Under the pieces are notes generated by a model. It did no database searches and was not told the DNA's origin. It worked only from the letters and a program-made list of their open reading frames with translations. Of a DNA stretch of 64,000 nucleotides, positions 8,758 to 18,093 are shown piece by piece. Made by a program: the position numbers and the translations under genes. The stretch is from Gammaproteobacteria bacterium (GTDB lineage Bacteria; Pseudomonadota; Gammaproteobacteria; UBA6429; Thiohalophilaceae). Numbering within the stretch: position 1 is the first letter of the stretch; each line of letters starts with the position of its first letter. The stretch lies in contig JACQBC010000024.1 of NCBI GenBank assembly GCA_016194635.1, forward strand, positions 54,243 to 118,242. The letters run 5' to 3'.

Positions 8758-9738
8758 TTAACGTGGCTCAATGGCGCGTAAATGCCGCCCTACCGCCAGC
8801 CACGAACCCATCCAGCCCAGGCCTATACTGACGCCCAAAAGCTGGGTTATGGTAATCAAGTCTAGATAATAGAGTCGAAACGGAGTGTGGTACAAGCCCG
8901 CCAGCCGTTCCACCGGCCCGGACAGCAAGGCTATCGCCCCGTCGATGAAAACCAACGCCATGATACCCCCGGCCAGACCATACCAAAAACCGGTATATAA
9001 GAATGGGCGGCGGATAAAGGCATCGGTACCGCCGATGAGTTTGATAACCACGATCTCCTCACGCCGGTTTTGTATGGCCAGGCGGATGGTATTGCCTATC
9101 ACCAGGACAACCCCCAGCGCCAGCATCCCCCCTAATATATCGATACCGCGGCTGGCGATAGCCATGATCGCAAACAGGCGTTTGACCCATTGACGATCCA
9201 GTTGCACGTATTCCACCTGCGGCAGGGCGCGCAAGCGTTCCACCAGCTGGTCTAACGCGGTGGGTTCGGTAGAAGACTTCGGGCTGACCACCAACACCTG
9301 CGGCAGGGGGTTCTCCGTTAATGCATTGAGCGCCTCACCAAACCCGGACTGTTGCTTAAATTCGCTCAGGGCTTGTTCGCGGGAAATAAACACGACATTG
9401 GCCACTTCGGGCAGTTGTTGGATATCCGTTTGTACTTTGCGGACTTGAGATTCAAGTGTCGGCAGCCCAAAAAAAACCGAAATCTTGGCAGCCCCGTCCC
9501 ACCCGTCACTGAGGCGTTGTGCGTTTTGTAATAGCACATGCAATCCGGTGGGCAGGGCGAGGGCGATCCCGATCACGGTCGCGGTCATCAGTAGGGATAG
9601 AGGTGTGCGCCACAACTGACCCAGGCTATAGAAAAAAACCTGGGCATGGCGTAGTCCCCAGGTGCGTAATGCGGTACCTAGCCCCAGTTTGTCGCGCGCG
9701 CCGGATTCATCACGCAGGCGAGCGTCGCGTCGGTTCAT
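8758..9738 (-). CDS. ftsX: Cell division protein FtsX
   Basis: FtsX is the membrane subunit of the FtsEX complex that activates peptidoglycan hydrolases at the septum. The 326-aa protein has a basic cytoplasmic N-terminus, a first membrane helix near residues 50-75, a periplasmic domain of about 100 residues, and three C-terminal helices with the conserved RREEIVVIKLIGGTDAFIRR segment. I start it at ATG 9738, which overlaps the ftsE stop (ATGA); the longer open frame to 9819 lies inside ftsE and is not needed. Confidence 0.93.
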   Translation of the reverse strand: MNRRDARLRDESGARDKLGLGTALRTWGLRHAQVFFYSLGQLWRTPLSLLMTATVIGIALALPTGLHVLLQNAQRLSDGWDGAAKISVFFGLPTLESQVRKVQTDIQQLPEVANVVFISREQALSEFKQQSGFGEALNALTENPLPQVLVVSPKSSTEPTALDQLVERLRALPQVEYVQLDRQWVKRLFAIMAIASRGIDILGGMLALGVVLVIGNTIRLAIQNRREEIVVIKLIGGTDAFIRRPFLYTGFWYGLAGGIMALVFIDGAIALLSGPVERLAGLYHTPFRLYYLDLITITQLLGVSIGLGWMGSWLAVGRHLRAIEPR

Positions 9739-10406
9739 GTTACCCCCTGGGTATCGGCGATCAAACGGCCAGTTTTGAGTGTCAACACGCGATGACCCAG
9801 CCGTCGGATCAAATCCCAATCGTGGCTGGCGATCAATACACTCACACCCACTTGGCGGAATTGTTCAAAGATCTGCATGATTTCCAGCGATAACTCCGGG
9901 TCGAGGTTACCGGTGGGTTCATCGGCGAGCAACACCGCGGGTTTGTTGACCACGGCGCGCGCGATTCCCACGCGTTGCTGTTCGCCGCCGGAGAGGGTAA
10001 TGGGCGAGCTTTTTTCTTTGCTGAGTAATCCGACTTTATCCAAGGCGGCACGCACCCGCCGACCGATTTCCCGCGGTGGCAATCCGGCGATAATCAACGG
10101 CAGGGCCACGTTATCAAACACGCTACGATCAAACAATAACTGGTGATCCTGGAAGATAAAACCGATATTACGCCGGTAATAGGGAATACGGCGGCGGCTG
10201 ATCTTTTGGGTATTTTGCCCATTGACGATCACTTGGCCGCGGCTGGTGCGTTCCAGCAAGGCGATCAATTTCAATAAGGTGCTTTTGCCGGCACCGGAGT
10301 GGCCAGTGAGAAAGGCGAATTCGCCCGCTTGTAATTCAAAACTGACATTGAGCAGGGCATCGAAGCCGCTGGGGTAACGTTTGCTGGCATTGATGAATTG
10401 AATCAT
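9735..10406 (-). CDS. ftsE: Cell division ATP-binding protein FtsE
   Basis: FtsE is the cytoplasmic ATPase of FtsEX. The 223-aa protein has the Walker A motif GHSGAGKST (residues 35-43), Q-loop (FQDHQLLFDR), ABC signature LSGGEQQR, Walker B (VLLADEPTGNLDP) and switch histidine (ASHDWD). Length fits the family. It follows ftsY after 12 nt and overlaps ftsX by four bases, forming ftsY-ftsE-ftsX. Confidence 0.96.
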   Translation of the reverse strand: MIQFINASKRYPSGFDALLNVSFELQAGEFAFLTGHSGAGKSTLLKLIALLERTSRGQVIVNGQNTQKISRRRIPYYRRNIGFIFQDHQLLFDRSVFDNVALPLIIAGLPPREIGRRVRAALDKVGLLSKEKSSPITLSGGEQQRVGIARAVVNKPAVLLADEPTGNLDPELSLEIMQIFEQFRQVGVSVLIASHDWDLIRRLGHRVLTLKTGRLIADTQGVT

Positions 10407-10418
10407 ACCCAGGTTAGT

Positions 10419-11354
10419 TCACGCGGGATCGAGTAAGGCGTGTACAAATTCTTCGGCATTGAAGCGGCGCAGATCATCAATGGCCTCGCCCGTCCCGATG
10501 TAACGAATCGGCAGCTGTAATTTATGGGCGATAGCTAACACCATCCCCCCCTTAGCGGTGCCGTCGAGCTTGGTGATGATCACGCCATTCACCCCGACGG
10601 CGTTATGAAATTGTTCGGCCTGTTGCAAGGCGTTTTGACCTGTGCCGGCGTCCAATACCAGCCACACCTGGTGAGGGGCGTGGGGGTTTTGACGCGCCAT
10701 GGTGCGTTTAACTTTCTTAAGTTCTTCCATCAAGTTGGATTTGGTGTGCAGCCGTCCGGCGGTATCGGCCAGCAACACATCGGTGCAACGGGCTTGAGCG
10801 GCTTGCATGGCATCGTAAATAACGGCGGCACTGTCAGCCCCCATCGTCTGCGCAATGACCGGCACCTGGTTACGCTCTCCCCAGGTTTGCAATTGTTCGA
10901 CCGCTGCCGCACGAAAGGTATCGCCGGCGGCAAGCATCACACTGCATCCTTGAGTTTGGAATTGTTTGGCCAGTTTACCGACGGTGGTGGTTTTACCCAC
11001 ACCGTTGACACCGACAATTAAAATACTGCAGGGTTTGTCGCTGGTAGGTAGTGTCAGGGGTGGCGTGCTGGGGGTGAGGATGCGCAGCATCTGCGCCGTG
11101 ACGCAGGCCCGCATGTCAATCTGCGGCTGTTGCTTGGCAGTTTGGCGTAGCTGTTCTACGATCAGCGCCGTGACCTCGATACCCACATCCGCACGCAGCA
11201 GGGCAGTTTCAAGCGCGTCGATGCTGGTATTATCCACGCTTGAACTGGACCACAACGCGGCCAGGCCCGCGCGGGTGCGTGCTAATCCTGCCTTAAGCCG
11301 CTTGAATAAACTGTCGGGGTTGCTGTCTGTCAGAGGAGTTGGGTTGGGGAACAT
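10419..11354 (-). CDS. ftsY: Signal recognition particle receptor FtsY
   Basis: FtsY is the SRP receptor GTPase that docks ribosome-SRP complexes at the inner membrane. The 311-aa protein contains the NG domain with G1 GVNGVGKTTTVGKLA, DTAGR, the TKLD guanine-specificity motif and the C-terminal GTGEAIDDL. The long acidic A domain of E. coli FtsY is missing: only about 20 residues precede the N domain, a short form seen in many bacteria. It is the first gene of the ftsYEX operon and is divergent from the M16 peptidase pair. Confidence 0.95.
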   Translation of the reverse strand: MFPNPTPLTDSNPDSLFKRLKAGLARTRAGLAALWSSSSVDNTSIDALETALLRADVGIEVTALIVEQLRQTAKQQPQIDMRACVTAQMLRILTPSTPPLTLPTSDKPCSILIVGVNGVGKTTTVGKLAKQFQTQGCSVMLAAGDTFRAAAVEQLQTWGERNQVPVIAQTMGADSAAVIYDAMQAAQARCTDVLLADTAGRLHTKSNLMEELKKVKRTMARQNPHAPHQVWLVLDAGTGQNALQQAEQFHNAVGVNGVIITKLDGTAKGGMVLAIAHKLQLPIRYIGTGEAIDDLRRFNAEEFVHALLDPA

Positions 11355-11447
11355 TTCCGGCCTAGGAGAAAGAGATTGAATATCCTACCATCGGCCACCA
11401 CCTTGGGCTAGGATGTAACCCTACGGTTTTAGTAAAAAGGAACAGGC

Positions 11448-12851
11448 ATGTACAAGCAAATCCTGGGTTGGCTAATGATGTTGCTACCGGTGTTGGCAAA
11501 TGCGGCAGTGGACGATTTTGTCCATGCCTACACGTTAAAAAACGGCTTAAAGTTACTTATTAAAGAAGACCACCGCGCCCCGGTGGTTGTGTCGCAGATT
11601 TGGTACAAGGTCGGTAGTGCCTACGAACACGGCGGGATCACCGGGGTTTCGCACATGCTTGAACACATGATGTTCAAAGGCACCGAACATTTTGGACCGG
11701 GGCAGTTCAGCCGCTTGATCGCGGAAAATGGCGGTCAGGACAATGCCTTCACCAGCCACGATTACACCGCGTATTTTCAAATCCTGGAAAAGAGCCGGTT
11801 GGCCGTGAGTTTTGAATTGGAGGCCGATCGGATGCGCAATCTGATGCTGGCCAATCCCAAGTACAGTGAAAAATCCGCCACCGAATTTGCCAAGGAACTG
11901 GAGGTGGTCAAAGAAGAACGGCGCATGCGTACCGAAGATAATCCACACGCCCTCACCCAGGAATATTTTAATTCCGTGGCGTTTAGCAATAGCAGTTATA
12001 AAAACCCAATCATCGGTTGGAAGCCAGACCTGGATACCTTGACCGTGGAAGATCTGCGCAACTGGTATGTGCGTTGGTATGCCCCCAACAATGCCACCTT
12101 GGTGGTGGTGGGGGATGTGCAACCCCAAGAGGTGTATGCCTTGGCGGAAAAATATTTTGGTCCGCTCAGCGCGCAAACCATCCCACCGGTTAAACCGCGT
12201 GTGGAAGTGGAGCAACTCGGCGTACGCCAAATTCATGTCCGTGCCCCCGCGCAAGTACCCTATCTCCTAATGGGTTATAAAGTCCCCGTGCTGAAGACGG
12301 TCAGCAAGGACAATGACTGGGAGCCCTACGCCCTGGAGGTATTGTCGGGCATCTTAGGCGGCAGCCGTACCTCGCGGTTTGAACGAAAACTCGTCCGTGA
12401 ACAGCGCATCGCCGCGGCAGCCGATGTGGATTACGACATGCAAGCCTGGCAGGCGGATCTATTGGTAATTGACGCTACCCCGGCCAGCGGTAAATCCGTC
12501 CAGGAACTGCAGCAGGCGGTCGAGGCCCAGATCGAGGCGCTGAAAACCGAGCCGGTCAATTCTGACGAGTTGGATCGTATCAAGGCGCAGGTGGTGGCGC
12601 ATGATGTATATCAAAAAGACTCGAGTTTTTACCAAGGAATGGAATTAGGTATTTATGAAACCGTCGGCCTAGGTTATAAACGGGCCGCGGAATATGTACG
12701 CCGTATCCGCCAGGTGACTCCTGAGCAGATCCAACAAGTGGCGCGTAAATATTTGGTGACCGAACATTTAACCATTGCCATCCTCGACCCACAACCGATG
12801 ACGGCGCCGGTACGCCCACACCCTCCCTTAGTTAGCGAACATCATCATTAA
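11448..12851 (+). CDS. M16 family zinc metallopeptidase, catalytic subunit
   Basis: The 467-aa protein has an N-terminal signal peptide (about residues 1-20, ending ANAA) and the inverted zinc motif HMLEH (69-73) with the downstream glutamate region expected of M16 peptidases, so it should be an active periplasmic protease. It is followed after 20 nt by a second M16 protein lacking the zinc motif, the usual pairing for a two-subunit M16 enzyme. AAGGA precedes the ATG. The histidine-rich C-terminus (EHHH) is unremarkable. Substrate unknown. Confidence 0.93.
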   Translation: MYKQILGWLMMLLPVLANAAVDDFVHAYTLKNGLKLLIKEDHRAPVVVSQIWYKVGSAYEHGGITGVSHMLEHMMFKGTEHFGPGQFSRLIAENGGQDNAFTSHDYTAYFQILEKSRLAVSFELEADRMRNLMLANPKYSEKSATEFAKELEVVKEERRMRTEDNPHALTQEYFNSVAFSNSSYKNPIIGWKPDLDTLTVEDLRNWYVRWYAPNNATLVVVGDVQPQEVYALAEKYFGPLSAQTIPPVKPRVEVEQLGVRQIHVRAPAQVPYLLMGYKVPVLKTVSKDNDWEPYALEVLSGILGGSRTSRFERKLVREQRIAAAADVDYDMQAWQADLLVIDATPASGKSVQELQQAVEAQIEALKTEPVNSDELDRIKAQVVAHDVYQKDSSFYQGMELGIYETVGLGYKRAAEYVRRIRQVTPEQIQQVARKYLVTEHLTIAILDPQPMTAPVRPHPPLVSEHHH

Positions 12852-12871
12852 ATGCAAGGAATTCGCAGCGT

Positions 12872-14239
12872 ATGTTAAATAAAAAATATCTGCTCTTGGC
12901 GCTGATCGTGGTTATCGGCGTGATCGCCGCGGTGTATTGGTTTACACCGTTGCATAAATCCGTTGCTCCCAACCAAGGTTTGAACATTGAAACCTGGCAA
13001 ATCAAAAATGGAGCCAAAGTGTTCTACGTCGCCGCGCCGCAATTGCCCATGGTGGATGTGCGGGTGGTGTTTAATGCCGGTAGCGCGCGCGATAACGGCA
13101 AGCCTGGGTTGGCGCGTTTGACCAATCGCTTATTGGATCACGGCGCGGGCGAGTGGAGCACCGAGCAGGTGCTAGAACGGATGGACAATGTGGGCGCCCA
13201 GTTTTCCAGCAGTGCCTACCGGGATATGGCGGTGGTAAGTTTGCGCAGCCTGACGGATAAGTCGTTACTCAGTACCGCGGTGGAGACTATGGCGGCGGTA
13301 TTGCAGCAACCTAAGTTTATGCCTGTTGAATTAGAACACGAACGGGAACGTACCCTGGTGGCGTTGCAGAATCAACGTGAGTCACCCGATGACCTCGCCG
13401 AGTTGGCGTTTTATAGTGCCGTGTATGAGCAACATCCTTATGCCAGCCCGGTGTTGGGAACTCCCCAGAGTGTGGCCGCGATCAGCAACGCCGATGTGAT
13501 GGAGTTTTACCACCGCTATTACGTGGGCAATAATGCCTTGATCGTCATCGTCGGAGATGTGGATCGTGCCAAGGCCGAGCAGATGGCGGAACAAATCGTC
13601 GCTGGCCTGCCGCCCGGCCAGCCCGTGGCGGCGTTGCCGGACGTGCCCATTCCCCACGCCAGTAAATTGATTAAGGAGCCCTATCCTTCCACCCAGACCC
13701 ACATATGGGTTGGGCAACCGGGTATGACCCGCGACGATAAGGATTATTTTCCGCTCTATGTCGGTAACCATATTCTCGGCGGCAGCGGCTTTGGTTCGCG
13801 TATTGTCGATCAAATCCGTGAAAATAAAGGCCTGGCCTATAGCAGTTATAGTTATTTTATTCCGATGCAACGTCCCGGGCCATTTTTTATGGTATTGCAA
13901 ACCAAGAATGAACAGGCCGAGCAGGCATTGCAGTTATTACGCGATATTCTCGCCAAATTCATCAGCAACGGTCCGACCGAGGAAGAACTGGCGCACGCCA
14001 AGAAAAATATCACCGGCGGATTTCCCTTGCGCTTGGATAGCAACAAAGATATTACGGAACAAGTGGCGTCGATTGGTTTTTATAATTTACCGCTGGATTA
14101 TCTTAAGACCTTTAATGCCAAGGTGGAGGCGGTGACTCGCGACCAAATTATGGATGCCTTCCGCCGTAGGATCGATCCGCAAACCATGGTGACGGTCATG
14201 TTAGGCGGCAACGAGAATGCGGCACAAAACAAACCATAA
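12872..14239 (+). CDS. M16 family peptidase-like protein, non-catalytic subunit
   Basis: The 455-aa protein has one N-terminal hydrophobic segment (residues ~5-25, a signal peptide or anchor) and the M16 fold. At the position of the HxxEH zinc motif it reads NRLLDH, so the first histidine is absent and zinc catalysis is not expected. The C-terminal half keeps the RENKGLAYSSYSYF region that carries the substrate-binding Arg/Tyr in partner subunits. It therefore most likely forms the active enzyme with the preceding M16 protein, as in mitochondrial and other bacterial M16 heterodimers. Its end overlaps the rsmD start. Confidence 0.92.
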   Translation: MLNKKYLLLALIVVIGVIAAVYWFTPLHKSVAPNQGLNIETWQIKNGAKVFYVAAPQLPMVDVRVVFNAGSARDNGKPGLARLTNRLLDHGAGEWSTEQVLERMDNVGAQFSSSAYRDMAVVSLRSLTDKSLLSTAVETMAAVLQQPKFMPVELEHERERTLVALQNQRESPDDLAELAFYSAVYEQHPYASPVLGTPQSVAAISNADVMEFYHRYYVGNNALIVIVGDVDRAKAEQMAEQIVAGLPPGQPVAALPDVPIPHASKLIKEPYPSTQTHIWVGQPGMTRDDKDYFPLYVGNHILGGSGFGSRIVDQIRENKGLAYSSYSYFIPMQRPGPFFMVLQTKNEQAEQALQLLRDILAKFISNGPTEEELAHAKKNITGGFPLRLDSNKDITEQVASIGFYNLPLDYLKTFNAKVEAVTRDQIMDAFRRRIDPQTMVTVMLGGNENAAQNKP

Positions 14240-14807
14240 CGGTGCGGGGCAGCGTCACACAGTACGTATCATCGGCGGGCAGTGGCGCAGTCGTAAACTG
14301 AGTTTTCCTGAGCAGTTACAGCTGCGGCCTACACCGGATCGGGTGCGCGTTACGTTGTTTAATTGGTTGCTACCGCTGCTGCCGGGAGCGTGTTGCCTGG
14401 ATCTGTTTGCGGGTAGCGGGGCCTTGGGCTTGGAGGCGTTATCGCGCGGTGCTGCCCGGGTTGTCTTAGTGGAACAGGATCGTCGCGTTGCCGATAATTT
14501 GCGTCAACAACGGCTTAACTTACACGCCAGCCAGGCTCAGGTCGTAAATGCCGATGCCTTGGGGTATTTAAGCTCAACTACCGATCGTTTTGACATTGTG
14601 TTTTTAGATCCACCCTACCACAGCGAGTTATTGCTACCCGCCTGTCAATTATTAGAGCAACGCGGCTGGTTACACCCTGAGGCACGGATCTACCTAGAGA
14701 CCGGCGCAACCCAGGTGATCGATCAATTACCGCCGAATTGGCAGGTGATCCGCCATAAACGCGCCGGCCAGGTGCATTATCATTTAGCCGTACGTCTGGC
14801 AAACTAG
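14217..14807 (+). CDS. rsmD: 16S rRNA (guanine-966-N2)-methyltransferase RsmD
   Basis: RsmD methylates G966 of 16S rRNA during 30S assembly using S-adenosylmethionine. The 196-aa protein opens with the family hallmark RIIGGQWRSRKL, then RPTPDRVRVTLFNWL, the SAM-binding segment CLDLFAGSGALGLEALSRGA and the catalytic motif DPPYH. It overlaps the M16 gene by 23 nt and is followed by coaD, the classic rsmD-coaD pairing. A start within the overlap (14217) gives about 14 residues before the first conserved block. Confidence 0.94.
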   Translation: MRHKTNHNGAGQRHTVRIIGGQWRSRKLSFPEQLQLRPTPDRVRVTLFNWLLPLLPGACCLDLFAGSGALGLEALSRGAARVVLVEQDRRVADNLRQQRLNLHASQAQVVNADALGYLSSTTDRFDIVFLDPPYHSELLLPACQLLEQRGWLHPEARIYLETGATQVIDQLPPNWQVIRHKRAGQVHYHLAVRLAN

Positions 14808-15575
<768 letters not shown>

Positions 15576-15633
15576 GTCTCTGCGGTGGAAATTTAGCAGC
15601 GGCCGTGGCTGGGTGAATGCTTTTGCCGTCAAT

Positions 15634-17325
15634 TTATATCGCAACCGAACAGTCGACCGGAGATTGCTGCACCAGGCTGCGGTTAATCCCACTCAGTACA
15701 GCCTTCAGGGCGGCGGCGACTATGTTCTGGTCGACCCCCGCCCCATGTAATGTCGCCGCGCCATTTACTTGCATTTCAATATAACATGCGGCTTTGGCCG
15801 CAGCACCGCTGCCGATGGAGTGTTCATGGTAGTCAAGAACATTGATTTTAACTCCGAGGCCGTGAATAAAGGCATCGATGGGGCCGTTACCAACACCTAC
15901 CACAGTGTGGTGTTTTCCATTGAGTTCGATTTCAACGTGGATAGTTACATCGTTGGTGGCGCGGGTTTCGTTTCGTTCAGATAGATTGTGTCCTCGGTAG
16001 CGGTACGGAGACTCTGGCTCAAGATACTGCTCGCTGAAAAGCGCATAGATAGCTTGAGGCGCTATTTCTTTGCCGCTTAGGTCGGTTACCCGTTTTATCG
16101 CGCGACTGAATTCGATTTGCAGACGGCGGGGTAGATCAAGTCCATATTCTTGTTGCAGGATGTAGCTGACCCCGCCTTTCCCCGACTGGCTATTGACGCG
16201 AATGACCGCGTCATAGCTGCGGTTAAGGTCGGCGGGATCGATGGGCAGGTAGGGAACTTCCCAGCGTGTGCCCGGGGTTTGTTGTGCCAATCCTTTTTTG
16301 ATGGCGTCTTGATGCGAACCCGAAAAGGCCGTAAAAACCAGATCCCCCGCGTAAGGATGCCTGGGGTGCACCGGCAACTGATTGCAATACTCGACCACCT
16401 GTCTAATTTGGTCGATGTCAGATATATCGATGCCCGGATGAATGCCTTGGGTATAAAGATTGAGTGCCAAGGTCACCAGGTCAACATTACCGGTCCGCTC
16501 GCCGTTTCCAAACAAGCAACCCTCGACGCGTTCGGCGCCCGCCATGATCGCAAGCTCGGCCGCGGCGATAGCGGTGCCGCGGTCATTATGGGGATGAACG
16601 CTGAGAATAATACTTTCCCTGCGGTTGAGGTTGCGACTCATCCACTCGATATGGTCGGCAAAAATATTAGGCGTGGACATTTCAACGGTGGCGGGAAGAT
16701 TGATGATCATCTTGCGCTCGGGGCTAGGGTTCCAAACAGCCACGATTGCATCGCACACTTCTTTCGCATATTCCAATTCGCACGCCGAGAATGTTTCCGG
16801 CGAGAATTCAAATACCCAGTCCGTTTCCGGGCGGGCATCGGTCAACGCCTTGATGAGGCGCGCGCCATGGAGCGCGATTTCTTTGACCGCCTGACGATCC
16901 GAATTAAAAACAATTCGACGGAAGGTTGCGGCAATTGGAAGGTACAAATGAACGATCGCCCGCGGTGCACCTTTTAATGATTCAATGGTTGTCCTGATTA
17001 AGTCTTCGCGTGATTGCGTCAATACTGCGATAATGACATCGTTTGGAACAAGGTCATTTTCAATGAGATGACGTACAAAATCAAAGTCGGTTTGAGACGC
17101 GGCGGGAAACGCGACCTCAATTTCTTTGAGTCCGATATCCACCAATAACTCAAAAAACTTCAGTTTCTTGGCACGCGTCATCGGTTCAATCAAGGCTTGA
17201 TTGCCGTCACGAAGATCGGTGCTCAGCCAGATGGGCGGGGAGGTGATTTTTTTATCCGGCCAGGCGCGGTCGGATAAATCGATGCCGTTAAAGGCGGCGT
17301 ATTTGTGAGCGGGATTGCTGAGCAT
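15634..17325 (-). CDS. leuA: 2-isopropylmalate synthase (long form)
   Basis: LeuA condenses acetyl-CoA and 2-oxoisovalerate, the first committed step of leucine synthesis. The 563-aa protein has the HMGL-like TIM barrel with the metal/substrate motif [22 protein letters not shown] and [15 protein letters not shown], and a C-terminal regulatory domain (leucine feedback) ending near residue 550. Its length matches the long LeuA type rather than the ~515-aa E. coli type. It is alone on this strand and divergent from an Lrp-type regulator with palindromes between them, suggesting amino-acid responsive control. Confidence 0.95.
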   Translation of the reverse strand: MLSNPAHKYAAFNGIDLSDRAWPDKKITSPPIWLSTDLRDGNQALIEPMTRAKKLKFFELLVDIGLKEIEVAFPAASQTDFDFVRHLIENDLVPNDVIIAVLTQSREDLIRTTIESLKGAPRAIVHLYLPIAATFRRIVFNSDRQAVKEIALHGARLIKALTDARPETDWVFEFSPETFSACELEYAKEVCDAIVAVWNPSPERKMIINLPATVEMSTPNIFADHIEWMSRNLNRRESIILSVHPHNDRGTAIAAAELAIMAGAERVEGCLFGNGERTGNVDLVTLALNLYTQGIHPGIDISDIDQIRQVVEYCNQLPVHPRHPYAGDLVFTAFSGSHQDAIKKGLAQQTPGTRWEVPYLPIDPADLNRSYDAVIRVNSQSGKGGVSYILQQEYGLDLPRRLQIEFSRAIKRVTDLSGKEIAPQAIYALFSEQYLEPESPYRYRGHNLSERNETRATNDVTIHVEIELNGKHHTVVGVGNGPIDAFIHGLGVKINVLDYHEHSIGSGAAAKAACYIEMQVNGAATLHGAGVDQNIVAAALKAVLSGINRSLVQQSPVDCSVAI

Positions 17326-17382
17326 TTTATTATCCTTGCTAATTTTCGTGGTAGACCAGAAGAATAATAAGCTATTATATAC

Positions 17383-17436
17383 AGCAAGAAATTGCTAAAT
17401 AGGCTATAACATTGGCTGTTAAAGCAATAATATTGC
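17383..17436. promoter_or_regulatory. Paired palindromes between leuA and the Lrp-type gene (candidate operator)
   Basis: AGCAA-GAAA-TTGCT (17383-17396) and GCAATA-A-TATTGC (17424-17436) share GCAA/TTGC half-sites and have centres about 40 bp (four helical turns) apart in the AT-rich leuA-lrp spacer. Lrp/AsnC regulators bind such phased palindromes. Assignment to the adjacent regulator is inference. Confidence 0.4.
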
Positions 17437-17498
17437 CGTTAAATGAATGATAGTGGCATAATATAAATACCGCGATTTAACCCTGAAGAGAGTCGCAA

Positions 17499-17981
17499 GT
17501 GAAACTCGATAGTTATGATCGGCGCATCCTAGAAATACTGCAGAAGGCAGGGCGCATTAGCAACCAACTGTTGGCGGATCGTGTTGGTTTGTCCCCTTCG
17601 CCTTGTTTGCGCCGAATTCGGGCGCTCGAAGAATCCGGCCTTATCCTCAGCTATCACGCCCTGCTGGATGCCAAGATGCTAGGACTCACGCTGATAGCCT
17701 TAGTCCATATCGCGATGGATCGCCATACGCCAGAGCGGTTTGCCAATTTCGAATCCAAAATTAAAGCGCATGCGGAGATATTAGAATGCTTGTTAATCAC
17801 CGGACAGGATGCCGACTACCAGTTGAAGGTGATCGTAAGCGATATGGAGGCCTATCAAAAGCTATTGCTTGAGAAGATCACTCGCATCGAAGGCGTAAGC
17901 GGCGTGCATTCTAGTTTTGTTTTGCGCCGTGTGATCGATAAGACCGCGTTGCCGATTTCAGGTATCAAGGAATCCTTGTGA
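17499..17981 (+). CDS. Lrp/AsnC family transcriptional regulator
   Basis: The 160-aa protein has the N-terminal winged helix (LDSYDRRILEILQKAGRISN then LADRVGLSPSPCLRRIRALE) and the C-terminal RAM ligand domain typical of Lrp/AsnC proteins. The start is GTG at 17499 after GAAGAGAG. It is divergent from leuA; Lrp-type proteins usually sense amino acids and autoregulate, so control of leuA and itself is plausible. Ligand unknown. Confidence 0.93.
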   Translation: MKLDSYDRRILEILQKAGRISNQLLADRVGLSPSPCLRRIRALEESGLILSYHALLDAKMLGLTLIALVHIAMDRHTPERFANFESKIKAHAEILECLLITGQDADYQLKVIVSDMEAYQKLLLEKITRIEGVSGVHSSFVLRRVIDKTALPISGIKESL

Positions 17982-18093
17982 CCGCAATGCTTAGTTTAGT
18001 GCGTGGCATGCTTCGCTGCTTGAATCACTGCATTTTATTTTGTAGTGGATGATGCCGAGCGTATAGGGTGTAACAATCTCTCTAGCGCGGTGT

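Noticed and set aside
11553..12254. 233-aa minus-strand ORF opposite the first M16 peptidase
   Set aside because: Antisense shadow of an intact gene with a signal peptide and HMLEH motif; His/Gly-rich without family features.
16150..16977. 275-aa plus-strand ORF opposite leuA
   Set aside because: It is a frame shadow of leuA, whose motifs on the minus strand are complete; the composition is Arg/Gly-rich and resembles no family.
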